Source of the DNA: Chloroflexota bacterium
Lineage (GTDB): Bacteria > Chloroflexota > Anaerolineae > J102
Reading direction: 5' to 3'
Assembly: GCA_024224665.1 (NCBI GenBank)
Contig: JAAENG010000494.1
Location: 1-38,381, forward strand
Length of the DNA: 38,381 nt
The notes under the pieces are model-generated. The model had not been told where the DNA came from, made no database searches, and saw only the letters and a list, made by a program, of their open reading frames with translations. The first letter of the stretch is position 1. Each line of letters opens with the position of its first letter. The translations under genes were made by a program, and so were the position numbers. Positions 9,354 through 18,314 of this stretch are shown piece after piece.

Positions 9354-9427
9354 TCGGGGCGGCCGGATTTGAACCGACGACCTCTTGGACCCAAACCAAG
9401 CGCGCTACCGAACTGCGCTACGCCCCG
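9354..9427 (-). tRNA. tRNA-Pro (UGG)
   Basis: A 74-nt cloverleaf. The acceptor is CGGGGCG/CGCCCCG with discriminator A. The anticodon stem is CTTGG/CCAAG with loop TTTGGGT (anticodon TGG), and the T arm contains GGTTCAAATCC. No CCA is encoded. It is the first gene of the tRNA operon, starting about 10 bases after the predicted transcription start. Confidence 0.96.
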
Positions 9428-9443
9428 GTGGGCCAGTGAAGCT

Positions 9444-9473
9444 AGTATATCCTTTTTGGCAGGATCGCGTCAA
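9444..9473 (-). promoter_or_regulatory. Sigma-70-type promoter of the tRNA operon
   Basis: On the minus strand, TTGACG (9473-9468), an 18-bp spacer and TATACT (9449-9444). The expected start is near 9437, about 10 bases before mature tRNA-Pro. Confidence 0.75.
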
Positions 9474-9499
9474 TTTTTGCAAGCGACAGCAGCACCTGC

Positions 9500-11347
9500 T
9501 TACCGTGGCTCCCAGGCCAGACCCGCTTCTTGCCAGGCCGGCAACAAGCCCTCAACAGGGAATAATCGGCTCACAGACAGATCTTCGAGCGACCACACAT
9601 AGATCGCCCAATCATTCTCACGGTTGGACAAAAAGGCAATGGTTTCACCATCAGGAGACCAGGCAGGCAGCCCGTCCACAGTGCTTTCCAGAGCAAAGAA
9701 GGGGATCGTCCCGGTTTCGGCATGGATCACAAAGATATCCCAACTGGGACTGCGCCCATTGGACATGAAAGCGATGTAACGTCCATCAGGTGACCAGCAG
9801 GGCACGCTGTCACCGGCCGTAGTGGTCAGTTGCCACCGTTGTCTGTTTTCAAGGTCGTATATCCACAGCCCACAAGCTTCGCTATGACAACCCTGATAGA
9901 CAATACGGCGGCCTTCGGGCGACCAATCACCCCCCTGTCCCTCTCCCAGATCAACAACGAGGCCGGTACTCAGATCCAGGATGAAAAGATGCGATTTCCG
10001 ATCCGTCGTGCGGCTGATGGAGGAGAAGAGGATGCGCTTGCCTTCAGGCGACCAGCGAGGCAGGCTGTCGCCGGCCTGGTCGGTGAGGCGAACGGGGGCA
10101 AGGCCGGGACCTTCATGTAGCGTGATCCCGTAATTCTCGGCATTGGTGGAGCGCACGATCACATGACCTTCAGGACCTACATCAGGTTGCAAAGACTCCT
10201 GAGCGATTTCGACGCTGGGCATGCCGGCAGCGATATCCCAAAATCGGGTCGTGTGATGGGTTCGGGTATCCTCGAAATAGGTGTAGGCGATGCGCCCTTG
10301 CGGGAAGGGGGTTGGCCCGCCTGTCTGTGGCACTGGCAGATCGTTTGAATTCTCGACGATCAGTGTGTCTTCACAGCGCAGGCGCGCATCTGCCAGTTTG
10401 GCCTGTACTTGTGGGTGCTGATGCAATTGCAGCGCCAACTGATAGCGCTCGACGGCCAGGCAGGGATCAGAGTAACGCACACTGTCTCCATAGCCGGCGT
10501 ACGCCAAGAATAGCTGTTCGGGCGTATCCTGAAAATCGGGATCATGGGCAAACAGGTCGGTAAAGGCGTTGATAGCCGCGGCCCAGTCACCCTCCATATG
10601 AGCTTTACCGCTAACATAGAGATCGATAGACTGTTTCAGGCGGGTGGCATTGACATTGCCCGGTCGCAAGTGCAGGGCCTCTTCGACCAATTGTTCTGCG
10701 CCGGCGATATCAGCCGCCGCTTCGAGTGTAAGCGCCTGATTATATAGGGCCGTAAAGAGCATTTGGTCTACCAAACCGGCTTGAACACCTGTATCCTCTT
10801 GGCTGAGCGCTCGAAGCTGCGCCATAGCCGCTGACCAGTTGTTCGCATCCAACTCCATCTGCGCCGCCATAAGTGCTTTTTCGATTGCAGCTGCCCGCAA
10901 CGCTGCATTATCCAACTCCGCTGTCTCCTCTCGTTCCGGAAGTGGAGATTCGAAAGGGGTGGGGTCGGGAATTGATGGGGGTTCGAGCATCGTCATGCGG
11001 CTGAACTCACCACGCGCACTCGTGATATCTCCCTCCATCAGGTCCTTTATCCCAAACCGCAGACGCTGGACGATAGTCTCGTCAATCGTGGTCTGGCGCT
11101 GCTCCATGCTCTGCCGCAATCCCCATTGGCCCACGAACACAAGCAGGGCCAGAAGCGTAAACAGCAGAATGGCAGGAATAAGCCGAGCACGCCAACGCCG
11201 CCGGCGCCGCTGGCCCCGTCGAATCCTGCCGGTATAGCTCACCCGACCAATGGCCTTATCCCAATCGATCTCACTGCCACAGACGTGACAACGATTGGGG
11301 GCGCCTTTGAGGCGCGCACCGCAGATACTACAAGAATAAGAGGCCAT
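9500..11347 (-). CDS. Membrane protein with zinc ribbon, TPR-like helices and PD40 propeller
   Basis: 615 residues. The N-terminus is a zinc ribbon with two CxxC pairs (CSIC at residue 6, CHVC at residue 20). A very basic stretch (RRGQRRRRRWRAR) and one transmembrane helix (about 57-78) follow, so the ribbon should be cytoplasmic and the rest outside. Residues about 90-330 are helical TPR-like repeats. Residues about 360-610 carry PD40 repeats with 'RWSPEGKRILF', 'SWSPDGRYIAFMSN' and 'AWSPDGETIAFLSN', predicting a TolB-like propeller. It probably acts as a membrane-anchored scaffold linking the envelope to a cytoplasmic partner, which is inference. The start has no visible Shine-Dalgarno. TATTGT lies 7 bases upstream of the ATG, so a leaderless mRNA is possible, but no good -35 is seen. 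Confidence 0.85.
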   Translation of the reverse strand: MASYSCSICGARLKGAPNRCHVCGSEIDWDKAIGRVSYTGRIRRGQRRRRRWRARLIPAILLFTLLALLVFVGQWGLRQSMEQRQTTIDETIVQRLRFGIKDLMEGDITSARGEFSRMTMLEPPSIPDPTPFESPLPEREETAELDNAALRAAAIEKALMAAQMELDANNWSAAMAQLRALSQEDTGVQAGLVDQMLFTALYNQALTLEAAADIAGAEQLVEEALHLRPGNVNATRLKQSIDLYVSGKAHMEGDWAAAINAFTDLFAHDPDFQDTPEQLFLAYAGYGDSVRYSDPCLAVERYQLALQLHQHPQVQAKLADARLRCEDTLIVENSNDLPVPQTGGPTPFPQGRIAYTYFEDTRTHHTTRFWDIAAGMPSVEIAQESLQPDVGPEGHVIVRSTNAENYGITLHEGPGLAPVRLTDQAGDSLPRWSPEGKRILFSSISRTTDRKSHLFILDLSTGLVVDLGEGQGGDWSPEGRRIVYQGCHSEACGLWIYDLENRQRWQLTTTAGDSVPCWSPDGRYIAFMSNGRSPSWDIFVIHAETGTIPFFALESTVDGLPAWSPDGETIAFLSNRENDWAIYVWSLEDLSVSRLFPVEGLLPAWQEAGLAWEPR

Positions 11348-11423
11348 GCGTTTTACAATAATGTGCCGGTGTCAGCAGAGAAAACATCTCAAACATGGTA
11401 GGGCGTGACCTGCATATTGATCT

Positions 11424-11490
11424 GTTTGTAGTAAGCGCTTTAGCGCTGTTTCCAGCCGCAAAGGTGATCGATCACTTACTTACTACAAAC
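11424..11490. repeat. REP-like inverted repeat
   Basis: GTTTGTAGTAAG (11424-11435) is repeated exactly inverted at 11479-11490. Inside the left arm is a second small palindrome, AGCGCTTTAGCGCT. It fills most of the gap between two minus-strand genes. It may act as an mRNA stability or termination hairpin, or as a dispersed repeat. Confidence 0.75.
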
Positions 11491-11492
11491 CG

Positions 11493-13352
11493 TCATGGAA
11501 ATAACTCGCCCATCTTCCAAATCGATCCACCAGACTCGATAAATTGAAAGCTGATGGGTGGTTGTGCGGGCGGTAACAGGATGTCGGCAGGGCTTGCAGG
11601 ATCCACGATCATGTTGAATCGCAGCAATTCGCCCTGATCATCATTTACAATCAGGTCTCCGGAACGAGTGGCGGTGCTGAAAATCCGCAGGCGCAGTTCG
11701 TCTCCCTCATGGTTCAGGTGGACGGCGCCATTACCATCGGCGGCAGTAATACCACCAATTCCGGCAACAGGATACCATAGTTCACGCCAAATGACCTGAT
11801 CGCCGGGTGAAAAACTACGTTGTTCGGAGAATGTGGGTGTGAGCCCGCCCTGCAATTCGACATAAGTCGATCCATCATCCGTGAAGTTCCCCGGATCGAT
11901 CGCTTGACTCCAACCGAGGCCGAAGCTCTTGACCCCGGGGATTATCTGTGGGGGAAAGACGCGGACGACACCCTCATCGCTCGCAAGGTCATAAACTGCT
12001 GTCCAGTTCGCTTGCGCCTGAGGATGGGCGAAGAAACCCAGCCACCGCTGCCAACTGCCAAGCCGGCTGATATCCCTATCGTTGTGCAGCGGCCAATCGA
12101 ACAGACCGCCTTCTCCGGGGAGATCGTATTCACCTGTCGAGTGAACCTGTTTGGTATCTCCGGGGATGATGAAACGTAAGTCGGGGCCTACGCGGTTGGC
12201 CGGGCCAGGCGCCAGCATGGCATTGAGCCAGAAGGCGGCATCGACCGGCTCGTCTCCGCGGTTTTCGAAAGTTAGGTCAAGCGTAAAAGCAGCACTGTCA
12301 GGCTCAAGCCCCACATCCACATTGAGATGAATCTGTTCCTGGGCTTTGTCGAACAGGGTCACGCTGCCTGCAGGCGGAACCGGTTCCGTGATGAAACCCC
12401 AACGCTCACCCCAGGCATAGCCATGCTCTACCACGGGCAGGCCCCATTCGATGCCCCCCGCTGCCAGCCAGCCATTCCCCTGTTGTTCTGGCCCCCAGGG
12501 TGAGGGTTTGATCACGGGATTCTGGTAGAGTTCATTGCTGCCGGTCGGCTTGAAAATCATCTGGTAGAGCCTGCCACCCAGGTCGGGCATGAGGCTGAGA
12601 CGCAGCCACTGGTTTTCCAGGACGACCAGGCGGTAGCTGAGAGGGCTGGGCTGGGGAATACTGGCTTCGTACGCCGCCTGATCGAAACGCTGATATTCCC
12701 AGCCGGTAGCCTCGTCGACGGCGGCTGAGGTGAATTCATACCAGGGATAGGTTGGGATCGTGATCGAACTCTGGACAATGCTTACCGAGTCGCCTGGTGT
12801 GGGCGGGGGTGGGGGCAAGGGGATGTTGGTAACAATGGGCAGGTCGAGCCCGGCCGGCAGTTCCAGCAGGAAGGCTGCAATCCAGGTTTGACCTTCGCCT
12901 TCCATATCAAGTTGTATCCAGTCCCCGGCCGGGTTTTGCGCCTGCAATAAGACTTCCTGCCCCGTTTTGATCTCGCCGATGATGGCGTGATCTGTGCCCG
13001 GCCCCGCCCGTAGATTCGCCCCGTTGCTCAATTTAGCGATCGGCGCCAAGGGTTCTTCATCCGACTGTGGAGAAGGCGAACTTGCCGCTGTTGCCGTAGC
13101 GGCCGGGAGCGGTGTGGGGATCGCGACTGTTGTGGCAGTGGCGCTTTGCTCAGGCTCAGGTGTATCTGTTGCAGCCGGCGGCAGGGGTGTATCGTCCGGC
13201 TGATCGGTAGCCGGCGGCGCAACTGTGGCCGTCTCCATATCCAGCGCCATCGCCGCTACGGTCGGCAAGGGAGTTGCGGTCGCAGATCCGGCGCCACCAC
13301 AAGCAGAGAGCGCGATGAGAAGCAGGGGGAAGAAGAGATATCGGTAACTCAC
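11493..13352 (-). CDS. Lipoprotein with SH3 domain and DUF5107 (mutarotase-like) domain
   Basis: 619 residues. The signal peptide ends with lipobox ALSA-C, with the lipidated Cys at residue 18. A Thr/Pro/Ala linker runs to about residue 100. An SH3 domain follows (about 105-168, 'NLRAGPGTDHAIIGEI' then 'WIAAFLLEL'). From about residue 215 to 530 the protein resembles DUF5107, a beta-sandwich related to galactose-mutarotase-like carbohydrate-binding folds, with 'LENQWLRLSLMPDLGGRLYQ', 'NPVIKPSPWGP' and 'GGIEWGLP'. It is likely an outer-surface carbohydrate-interacting protein, and the substrate is unknown. The start is GTG. The promoter just upstream places the transcription start at the start codon itself. 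Confidence 0.87.
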   Translation of the reverse strand: MSYRYLFFPLLLIALSACGGAGSATATPLPTVAAMALDMETATVAPPATDQPDDTPLPPAATDTPEPEQSATATTVAIPTPLPAATATAASSPSPQSDEEPLAPIAKLSNGANLRAGPGTDHAIIGEIKTGQEVLLQAQNPAGDWIQLDMEGEGQTWIAAFLLELPAGLDLPIVTNIPLPPPPPTPGDSVSIVQSSITIPTYPWYEFTSAAVDEATGWEYQRFDQAAYEASIPQPSPLSYRLVVLENQWLRLSLMPDLGGRLYQMIFKPTGSNELYQNPVIKPSPWGPEQQGNGWLAAGGIEWGLPVVEHGYAWGERWGFITEPVPPAGSVTLFDKAQEQIHLNVDVGLEPDSAAFTLDLTFENRGDEPVDAAFWLNAMLAPGPANRVGPDLRFIIPGDTKQVHSTGEYDLPGEGGLFDWPLHNDRDISRLGSWQRWLGFFAHPQAQANWTAVYDLASDEGVVRVFPPQIIPGVKSFGLGWSQAIDPGNFTDDGSTYVELQGGLTPTFSEQRSFSPGDQVIWRELWYPVAGIGGITAADGNGAVHLNHEGDELRLRIFSTATRSGDLIVNDDQGELLRFNMIVDPASPADILLPPAQPPISFQFIESGGSIWKMGELFP

Positions 13353-13358
13353 AACGCT

Positions 13359-13387
13359 ATTTTAGAGGAGTCGAGCGCTGAAAGCAA
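13359..13387 (-). promoter_or_regulatory. Promoter predicting a leaderless mRNA for the DUF5107 lipoprotein
   Basis: On the minus strand, TTGCTT (13387-13382), a 17-bp spacer and TAAAAT (13364-13359). A start about 7 bases downstream falls on the GTG at 13352. No Shine-Dalgarno lies between. Confidence 0.6.
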
Positions 13388-13434
13388 GATGATGGTGTCT
13401 CCCATACGCTCTCATTCTCCTCATGATTCCCAGT

Positions 13435-13820
13435 TTCTCTACCGGACACTTTTTCCATTGTGTCACCCTGAGCGGGTCAAACACACAACTTTCATGGTCT
13501 CGAAACGCCAGCGAAGGGTCTCGCGGTCATGAAACGAGAGATTCTTCGCTGGAATCGACTTATTTTTGAGTATTATTCGTTGAAAACTGTATTAGGCAAG
13601 CACATGTTGCACTTCGACTGAGGAACGAACTTCCCCAGTATCAGATATTTTCGCAGGTGAAACCCCGTCATTCGGGGATGTCGGCCCCGAAAAAGAGGTG
13701 GGCGATTTGAGTAAAGTGTATCTGACCAATACAATTATTCGTTGAAAACGATGAATTTTCGACATCTATTGGCTTCGTGAACCCGCTCAGAATGACATTT
13801 CATAAAGTGTCCGGTAGAAA
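13435..13820. mobile_element. MITE-like element with 9-bp target duplication, interrupted by a second element
   Basis: Imperfect terminal inverted repeats contain an exact 15-bp core, TCTACCGGACACTTT (13438-13452) and its inverse (13804-13818). The similarity continues inward through 'CTGAGCGGGT' and 'ACCCGCTCAG'. The element is flanked by the direct repeat ATTCCCAGT (13426-13434 and 13821-13829). No coding capacity is seen. It contains a further internal palindrome (GCCAGCGAA...TTCGCTGG). Subtracting the nested 146-bp element and one 16-bp duplication leaves about 224 bp. A 9-bp duplication suits mobilisation in trans by an IS4-like transposase, which is inference. Confidence 0.7.
13588..13733. 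mobile_element. 146-bp MITE-like element, copy 1 (nested)
   Basis: The sequence begins TGTATTAGGC and ends GACCAATACA, giving short imperfect terminal inverted repeats (TGTATT outermost). It is flanked by the exact 16-bp direct repeat ATTATTCGTTGAAAAC (13572-13587 and 13734-13749). A same-length copy lies at 18315-18460 and differs by about 15 substitutions and no indels. It has no open frame of note. Internally it has a CCCCG/CGGGG hairpin. Confidence 0.85.
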
Positions 13821-13903
13821 ATTCCCAGTATGAAATCCCCGCCATTTCGCCTAAACCCTACTGGGCATGCTACCATGCCCACATTTCCATTCGGAGGCAT
13901 GGC

Positions 13904-15898
13904 ATGCACATCCAACCCTTAGTCAAGACTCTGCAACAAGCTTACTCAGGTGAGGCGGCGAAACGCTACGTGGGCGAGATCAGCCGCCATCATCGCATTC
14001 AGGCCAGCCCCGGATATCGAGCGGCAGCGAACTGGCTGGTCGAGACATTGCAAGAGGCCGGTCTCGCCGTCACGGTCGAGCGCTATCCCGCCACTGAAGA
14101 GGCCAGTTTTTGGACACTACCTTCCTTTCAAGAATGGGATTGCCGGACGGCCACGTTGGATTGGCTTCGGGCAGGGGGTGATGAGCGTCTTTGTGACTAC
14201 CGTGCTTCTGCCGTCTCGGTGGTGCAGCGCAGTGTCTCGGTTCAGGGCGAGTTCGCAGTAGTAGACGCCGGCGATGGCCTTCCGGAAAACTACGCCGGCC
14301 TGGATGTGGCCGGAAAGCTGGTGCTAAGCCGGTCTCCCATACGTGAAACCTACCAATTGGCGGTGATCGAACGGGATGCTGCCGGTGTGCTCTTCGACCA
14401 CATTGCCGGTGATGCCCCGGGTCGCAGCCGCACCGATCTGCCCGATACCCGCCAATACGCCTCCTTTTGGTGGCAGCCCGAGGATGAGAAGAGTTGGGGT
14501 TTTGTGCTTACCCCTCGCCAGGGTGACACGCTACGAGCGACATTGAACAAGGGTGAAACCGTCACCCTGGGCGCTCACATCGACGCCCGGCATTATGATG
14601 GCGAGTTCGAGGTGATCCTGGCCACGATTCCGGGCCAAACTGACAAAAGTGTGCTGGGCATGGCCCATCTTTGCCATCCCCAAGGATTTGCCAACGACAA
14701 TGCCTCGGGTGCCGCCTGCCTGTTGGAAACCGCCACGACCCTGCAGCGGTTGCTTCATTCTGGCGAATTGCCCCAACCGCAACGCACACTGCACTTCCTG
14801 TGGATTCCTGAGATGACGGGCACTTACGCCTGGTTGGAGGCTCACGAAGCGCGCATCCCCACCATTGTCGCCGGGTTGAATCTGGATATGGTTGGTGAAG
14901 ATCAAGAGAAGACCGGGGCAGTGATGGTAATCGACCGCCCTCCTGAATCCCTGACATCTTTCGCGCCCGACCTGCTGGAACGCCTGCGCGAAGAACTGTT
15001 CGATGAGCAATCGAATCTCAGTGGCATCGAACGCTACCCGCTCTTCCGCTATGCCAGCACAGGCTTTAGCGGCGGCAGCGATCATATGATCACCTCTGAC
15101 CCCGCGGTAGGCATCCCCACGCCCATGCTTATCCAATGGCCCGACCGTTTCTATCACACCACTTCCGACACCTTGGACAACGTCGATCCGAAATCATTGT
15201 GGCGGGCGGGCGTAGTTGCCGGAAGCTACCTCTACTGGCTGGCGCAAGCAGGCGAACGAGAGGCGACGTGGTTGGGTTGGGAATTGGTTTCTCGTTACGA
15301 GCGCCGTCTCAGCCAATACATACAGGATCAGACGACGCTGCTTTTGGGCATGGAGCATCCATCAGATAGGGCAAGGGCGTGGCGCCAGATCCAAAAACGG
15401 GCGAGCTATCGGCAAGGGCGGGCGTTGGCTGCCATCGAGACATTACAACGCTTGAGTGAAGGACAGAGCCACAGAACAAGTTTACAGCCCGAGATAGAAG
15501 AGATCACCGATCGGGCGCTGGATCGCAGCCGGCGGCAGATCCGCCCTATCACCTTGCCCATGCTGCACCCTGAGCCGGACGCCTGGCATGAACGTGCAGA
15601 CCAATTCATCCCTGAACGGCTGTATCGAGGTCCCATCATGGACATGGCGGCGCCGCTCCCCCTCTTTACATTCGCGGAGGCAGATGCAGCCGCCTGGCGC
15701 AAACTCTATGCGGAAGATCCTGACTGGCGCACGCTGCGCGTCTTCGCCGAATACTGGGCGGATGGGCAGCGTAGCTTGGCCGAGATCGCCGATTTGGTCG
15801 AGCTAGAGACCGGTCGGGTCATCGGCCCTGCCATCGAGACTTACTTTCGGCTGCTGGAAAAGGCAGGGGTGATGCGAATAAGGCGGCGCACACAGTAA
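13904..15898 (+). CDS. M28/DUF4910-type zinc peptidase with PA-like insert and C-terminal winged helix
   Basis: 664 residues. The ATG follows GGAGG by 6 bases. The peptidase core shows the residues expected of an M28-like di-zinc centre: H258 in 'HLCHP', D265 in 'ANDNASG', E303 in 'PEMTGT', D328 in 'LDMVGED' and H418 in 'FYHTTSDT'. A PA-like insert with 'YAGLDVAGKLVL' occupies about 110-180. There is no signal peptide, so it is probably a cytoplasmic aminopeptidase. The last 55 residues, with 'LAEIADLVELETGR', look like a winged-helix segment, as in DUF4910-type proteins. It stands alone, convergent with the downstream histidine kinase. The substrate is unknown. Confidence 0.85.
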   Translation: MHIQPLVKTLQQAYSGEAAKRYVGEISRHHRIQASPGYRAAANWLVETLQEAGLAVTVERYPATEEASFWTLPSFQEWDCRTATLDWLRAGGDERLCDYRASAVSVVQRSVSVQGEFAVVDAGDGLPENYAGLDVAGKLVLSRSPIRETYQLAVIERDAAGVLFDHIAGDAPGRSRTDLPDTRQYASFWWQPEDEKSWGFVLTPRQGDTLRATLNKGETVTLGAHIDARHYDGEFEVILATIPGQTDKSVLGMAHLCHPQGFANDNASGAACLLETATTLQRLLHSGELPQPQRTLHFLWIPEMTGTYAWLEAHEARIPTIVAGLNLDMVGEDQEKTGAVMVIDRPPESLTSFAPDLLERLREELFDEQSNLSGIERYPLFRYASTGFSGGSDHMITSDPAVGIPTPMLIQWPDRFYHTTSDTLDNVDPKSLWRAGVVAGSYLYWLAQAGEREATWLGWELVSRYERRLSQYIQDQTTLLLGMEHPSDRARAWRQIQKRASYRQGRALAAIETLQRLSEGQSHRTSLQPEIEEITDRALDRSRRQIRPITLPMLHPEPDAWHERADQFIPERLYRGPIMDMAAPLPLFTFAEADAAAWRKLYAEDPDWRTLRVFAEYWADGQRSLAEIADLVELETGRVIGPAIETYFRLLEKAGVMRIRRRTQ

Positions 15899-15966
15899 CA
15901 GTAATTCGCCAAAATGGACCCCGCCACGAGCAGATGATGTCGGCATAATGGTTGCGATGGGGCCGC

Positions 15967-17391
15967 TCACCTGCCTTGCAGCGGCAGCCTGACCCAAAAA
16001 CGCGCCCCGCTGCCAACCGTCGACTCAACCCCAACCTCGCCACCGTGAGCGAGGATGATCTCCTGCACAATGGCCAGACCGAGCCCCATATTATCGCGGC
16101 TACGCGCTTTATCCGCTTGATAAAATCGATCAAACACATGAGGGAGTTCAGTGTGGGGAAGGCCTGGGCCCGTGTCATCGATTTGAATCGCTGCTTCGCC
16201 CGCTGCACCCGGCGGACGTCTCAACTGGCAGGTCACGCGCCCGCCTTCTGGGGTATGGTGGATGGCATTGTCTAGCAGATTCAGAAACACCTGCATCAGG
16301 CGATCCGCATCACCCAACAGCCAGATACCTTGTTCACCGCTATAATGCAAGTCAATGTGTTTCTGTTCAGCTGTAGGTGAGAGACGCTCTACCACACGAG
16401 TGAGAAGAGCATCGATATCCACCGGCGCCTGTATCCATTCGATCTGCCCCGCATCCAAGCGGGCTAGCTCCAGCAATTGTTCGACCAGGCGACTCATACG
16501 TAATGCTTCATCGTGGATGACCTGTGCCGAGCGTTGGGTACGTTCTGGATCATCGGCCACACCTTCGAGAATTGCCTGGGAAAAACCCTGGATGGAAGTC
16601 AACGGCGTTTTGAGATCATGAGAGACATTGGCGATAAACTCGCGTTGAGCCTGCCGCGAAGTTTTGACCTCATCTGTCATTCTCTCGAATTGTTCAGCTA
16701 ATTGTACGACTTCCAGCGGCCCCTTGACATGAAGGTCAACATCAAGATCGCCCTGCGCTACCTGTTCGGTTGCTGCTGCGATCTGTTTCAAGGGTTTAGC
16801 CACCGATCGGCTGATCAGCCAGGCAAGGGCCAGGCCCACCAACATAGCGATGCCAGCAGCCCATAGCAACAGCTGTCCAATCTCTCCGAGACCGGCTAAC
16901 GATTGGCGGGGCGTAATCAAAGCCACAATGAGCGGTGCACGACGGTTTTTTCGAGGTTGAGGGAGGAGGGCGACCGATAGGGCATAGACAAAACGTTCAC
17001 CCGATGGCGTACCGAACATGCCCGTAACGGGCGAGCGTAGCGCCGCTCGCAAACGCGCTGGGGGCAGATCTGTGAGTACAGACTGGCCAACGAGAGCACC
17101 ATCGCCGGTATCGCCGATAACTCTATCCCGATTCAGCAAAAGTACCCTGGTGCGGGGAACCCTGGCACTGACCTTTAGTTCTTCGATAATCTGTTCAGGA
17201 TTCATGCCCTGCTCTGTCAACGCCCGTACCAGCCTCGTCGTCAAAGGGATCGATGCCTTGAGGCGCGCTTCACTCACCTGATCCTGACCGCTACGAAACA
17301 GTAGGGCCAATGTCAACCCTGCCGCGAACAGAATGACGACGATGACGACGATATAGGAAATCAGGAGCCGGGCGCGCAAAGACTTGAACAT
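15967..17391 (-). CDS. Sensor histidine kinase
   Basis: 474 residues. There are two transmembrane helices (about 9-30 and 168-192) around a periplasmic sensor segment of about 135 residues, then a HAMP domain (about 193-245) and a HisKA domain with phosphoacceptor H258 in 'VSHDLKTPLTSIQGF'. The HATPase domain has an N box 'LLDNAIHHTPEG', a G1 box 'DDTGPGLP' and a G2 box 'GLGLAIVQEI'. All catalytic motifs look intact. It starts 4 bp after the stop of the response-regulator gene, so the two are co-transcribed and probably translationally coupled. The HAMP/HisKA/OmpR layout resembles PhoR/BaeS-type systems. The stimulus cannot be told from sequence. Confidence 0.95.
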   Translation of the reverse strand: MFKSLRARLLISYIVVIVVILFAAGLTLALLFRSGQDQVSEARLKASIPLTTRLVRALTEQGMNPEQIIEELKVSARVPRTRVLLLNRDRVIGDTGDGALVGQSVLTDLPPARLRAALRSPVTGMFGTPSGERFVYALSVALLPQPRKNRRAPLIVALITPRQSLAGLGEIGQLLLWAAGIAMLVGLALAWLISRSVAKPLKQIAAATEQVAQGDLDVDLHVKGPLEVVQLAEQFERMTDEVKTSRQAQREFIANVSHDLKTPLTSIQGFSQAILEGVADDPERTQRSAQVIHDEALRMSRLVEQLLELARLDAGQIEWIQAPVDIDALLTRVVERLSPTAEQKHIDLHYSGEQGIWLLGDADRLMQVFLNLLDNAIHHTPEGGRVTCQLRRPPGAAGEAAIQIDDTGPGLPHTELPHVFDRFYQADKARSRDNMGLGLAIVQEIILAHGGEVGVESTVGSGARFWVRLPLQGR

Positions 17392-17395
17392 CAGA

Positions 17396-18079
17396 CTAAA
17401 ATACGAGTTTGTAACCTATCCCCCACACCGTTTCTATAGCCACTTGGCTGATGCCGAGTTTACTGCGGAGATGAGCGACGTGAACATCCACGGTGCGGGT
17501 TTCGCCATAATACTCGTAGCCCCAGGCCTGGTCGAGCAACTGGTCCCGGCTCAAGACGATGCCGGGATGTCTGAACAGCACCAACAAGAGATCGAATTCC
17601 TTTGAGCGCAAAGCTACGAGCTGGCCCTGGACGTAGACCTCTCTGGCGGGAATATCGATGCTGACGTCCTCTATTACCAGGAGATCGTCTGATTTTGTCT
17701 CTGCGGGGACTGTGTACGTCGTCCGGCGCAAGACCGCCTTGACTCTGGCAACAAGTTCCCGCGGATTGAAGGGTTTGGTCAGATAATCATCGGCCCCTAG
17801 CTCAAGACCAACGATTTTGTCGATATCATCGGTACGTGCCGTCAGCATGATGATTGGGATGTCGTAGTTTGAGCGAACGCGCCTGCACACCTCCCATCCA
17901 TCCAGTTCCGGCAACATCAGGTCCAGCACGATGAGATCGGGGGAGGTCGCCTGGATTTGCGTCAGGGCTGCCAGACCATCTTTCGCCGTTACAATCGTGT
18001 ATCCCTCGCGTTCGAGATACATCTCGGCCAGTTCGACGATGGTGGGTTCGTCATCGACAAGTAGAATGGTCGGTTTCAC
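17396..18079 (-). CDS. OmpR-family response regulator
   Basis: 227 residues from the chosen GTG at 18079, which has GGAG 8 bases upstream and leads straight into the receiver domain (VKPTILLVDDEP). The longer open frame to 18274 adds 65 residues with no domain character. The receiver has D9, D10, phosphoacceptor D53 ('LDLMLPELDGW') and the conserved Lys in 'LTKPFNPREL'. The C-terminal winged helix shows 'RSKEFDLLLVLFRHPG' and 'VDVHVAHLRSKLG'. It is encoded upstream of its cognate kinase and should bind direct-repeat sites in promoters. Confidence 0.95.
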   Translation of the reverse strand: MKPTILLVDDEPTIVELAEMYLEREGYTIVTAKDGLAALTQIQATSPDLIVLDLMLPELDGWEVCRRVRSNYDIPIIMLTARTDDIDKIVGLELGADDYLTKPFNPRELVARVKAVLRRTTYTVPAETKSDDLLVIEDVSIDIPAREVYVQGQLVALRSKEFDLLLVLFRHPGIVLSRDQLLDQAWGYEYYGETRTVDVHVAHLRSKLGISQVAIETVWGIGYKLVF

Positions 18080-18314
18080 GACATAAGCTCCGGCACAGCG
18101 TATGCGCATTGTAGCGGACGCGTGAAGCCCGAGCAAGCGTGTACTCCTACAACGTTCCCTTGGTGGATCAAAATCTGAGTTGTTTCGACATGCTGTGCCG
18201 CAAACCTCGTTCGCAGGAGCACTAAAAGGCTGGATCATGTTGTACCTCCGATCCACCAGCATAGCTATCGTCACGCACTAGAATGTTTGCAGACTGTAAA
18301 AAAATCGTAAAATG

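Noticed and set aside
18080-18274. Longer N-terminus of the response regulator
   Set aside because: The extra 65 residues have no domain character, and a GTG with GGAG at 18079 begins exactly at the receiver domain.
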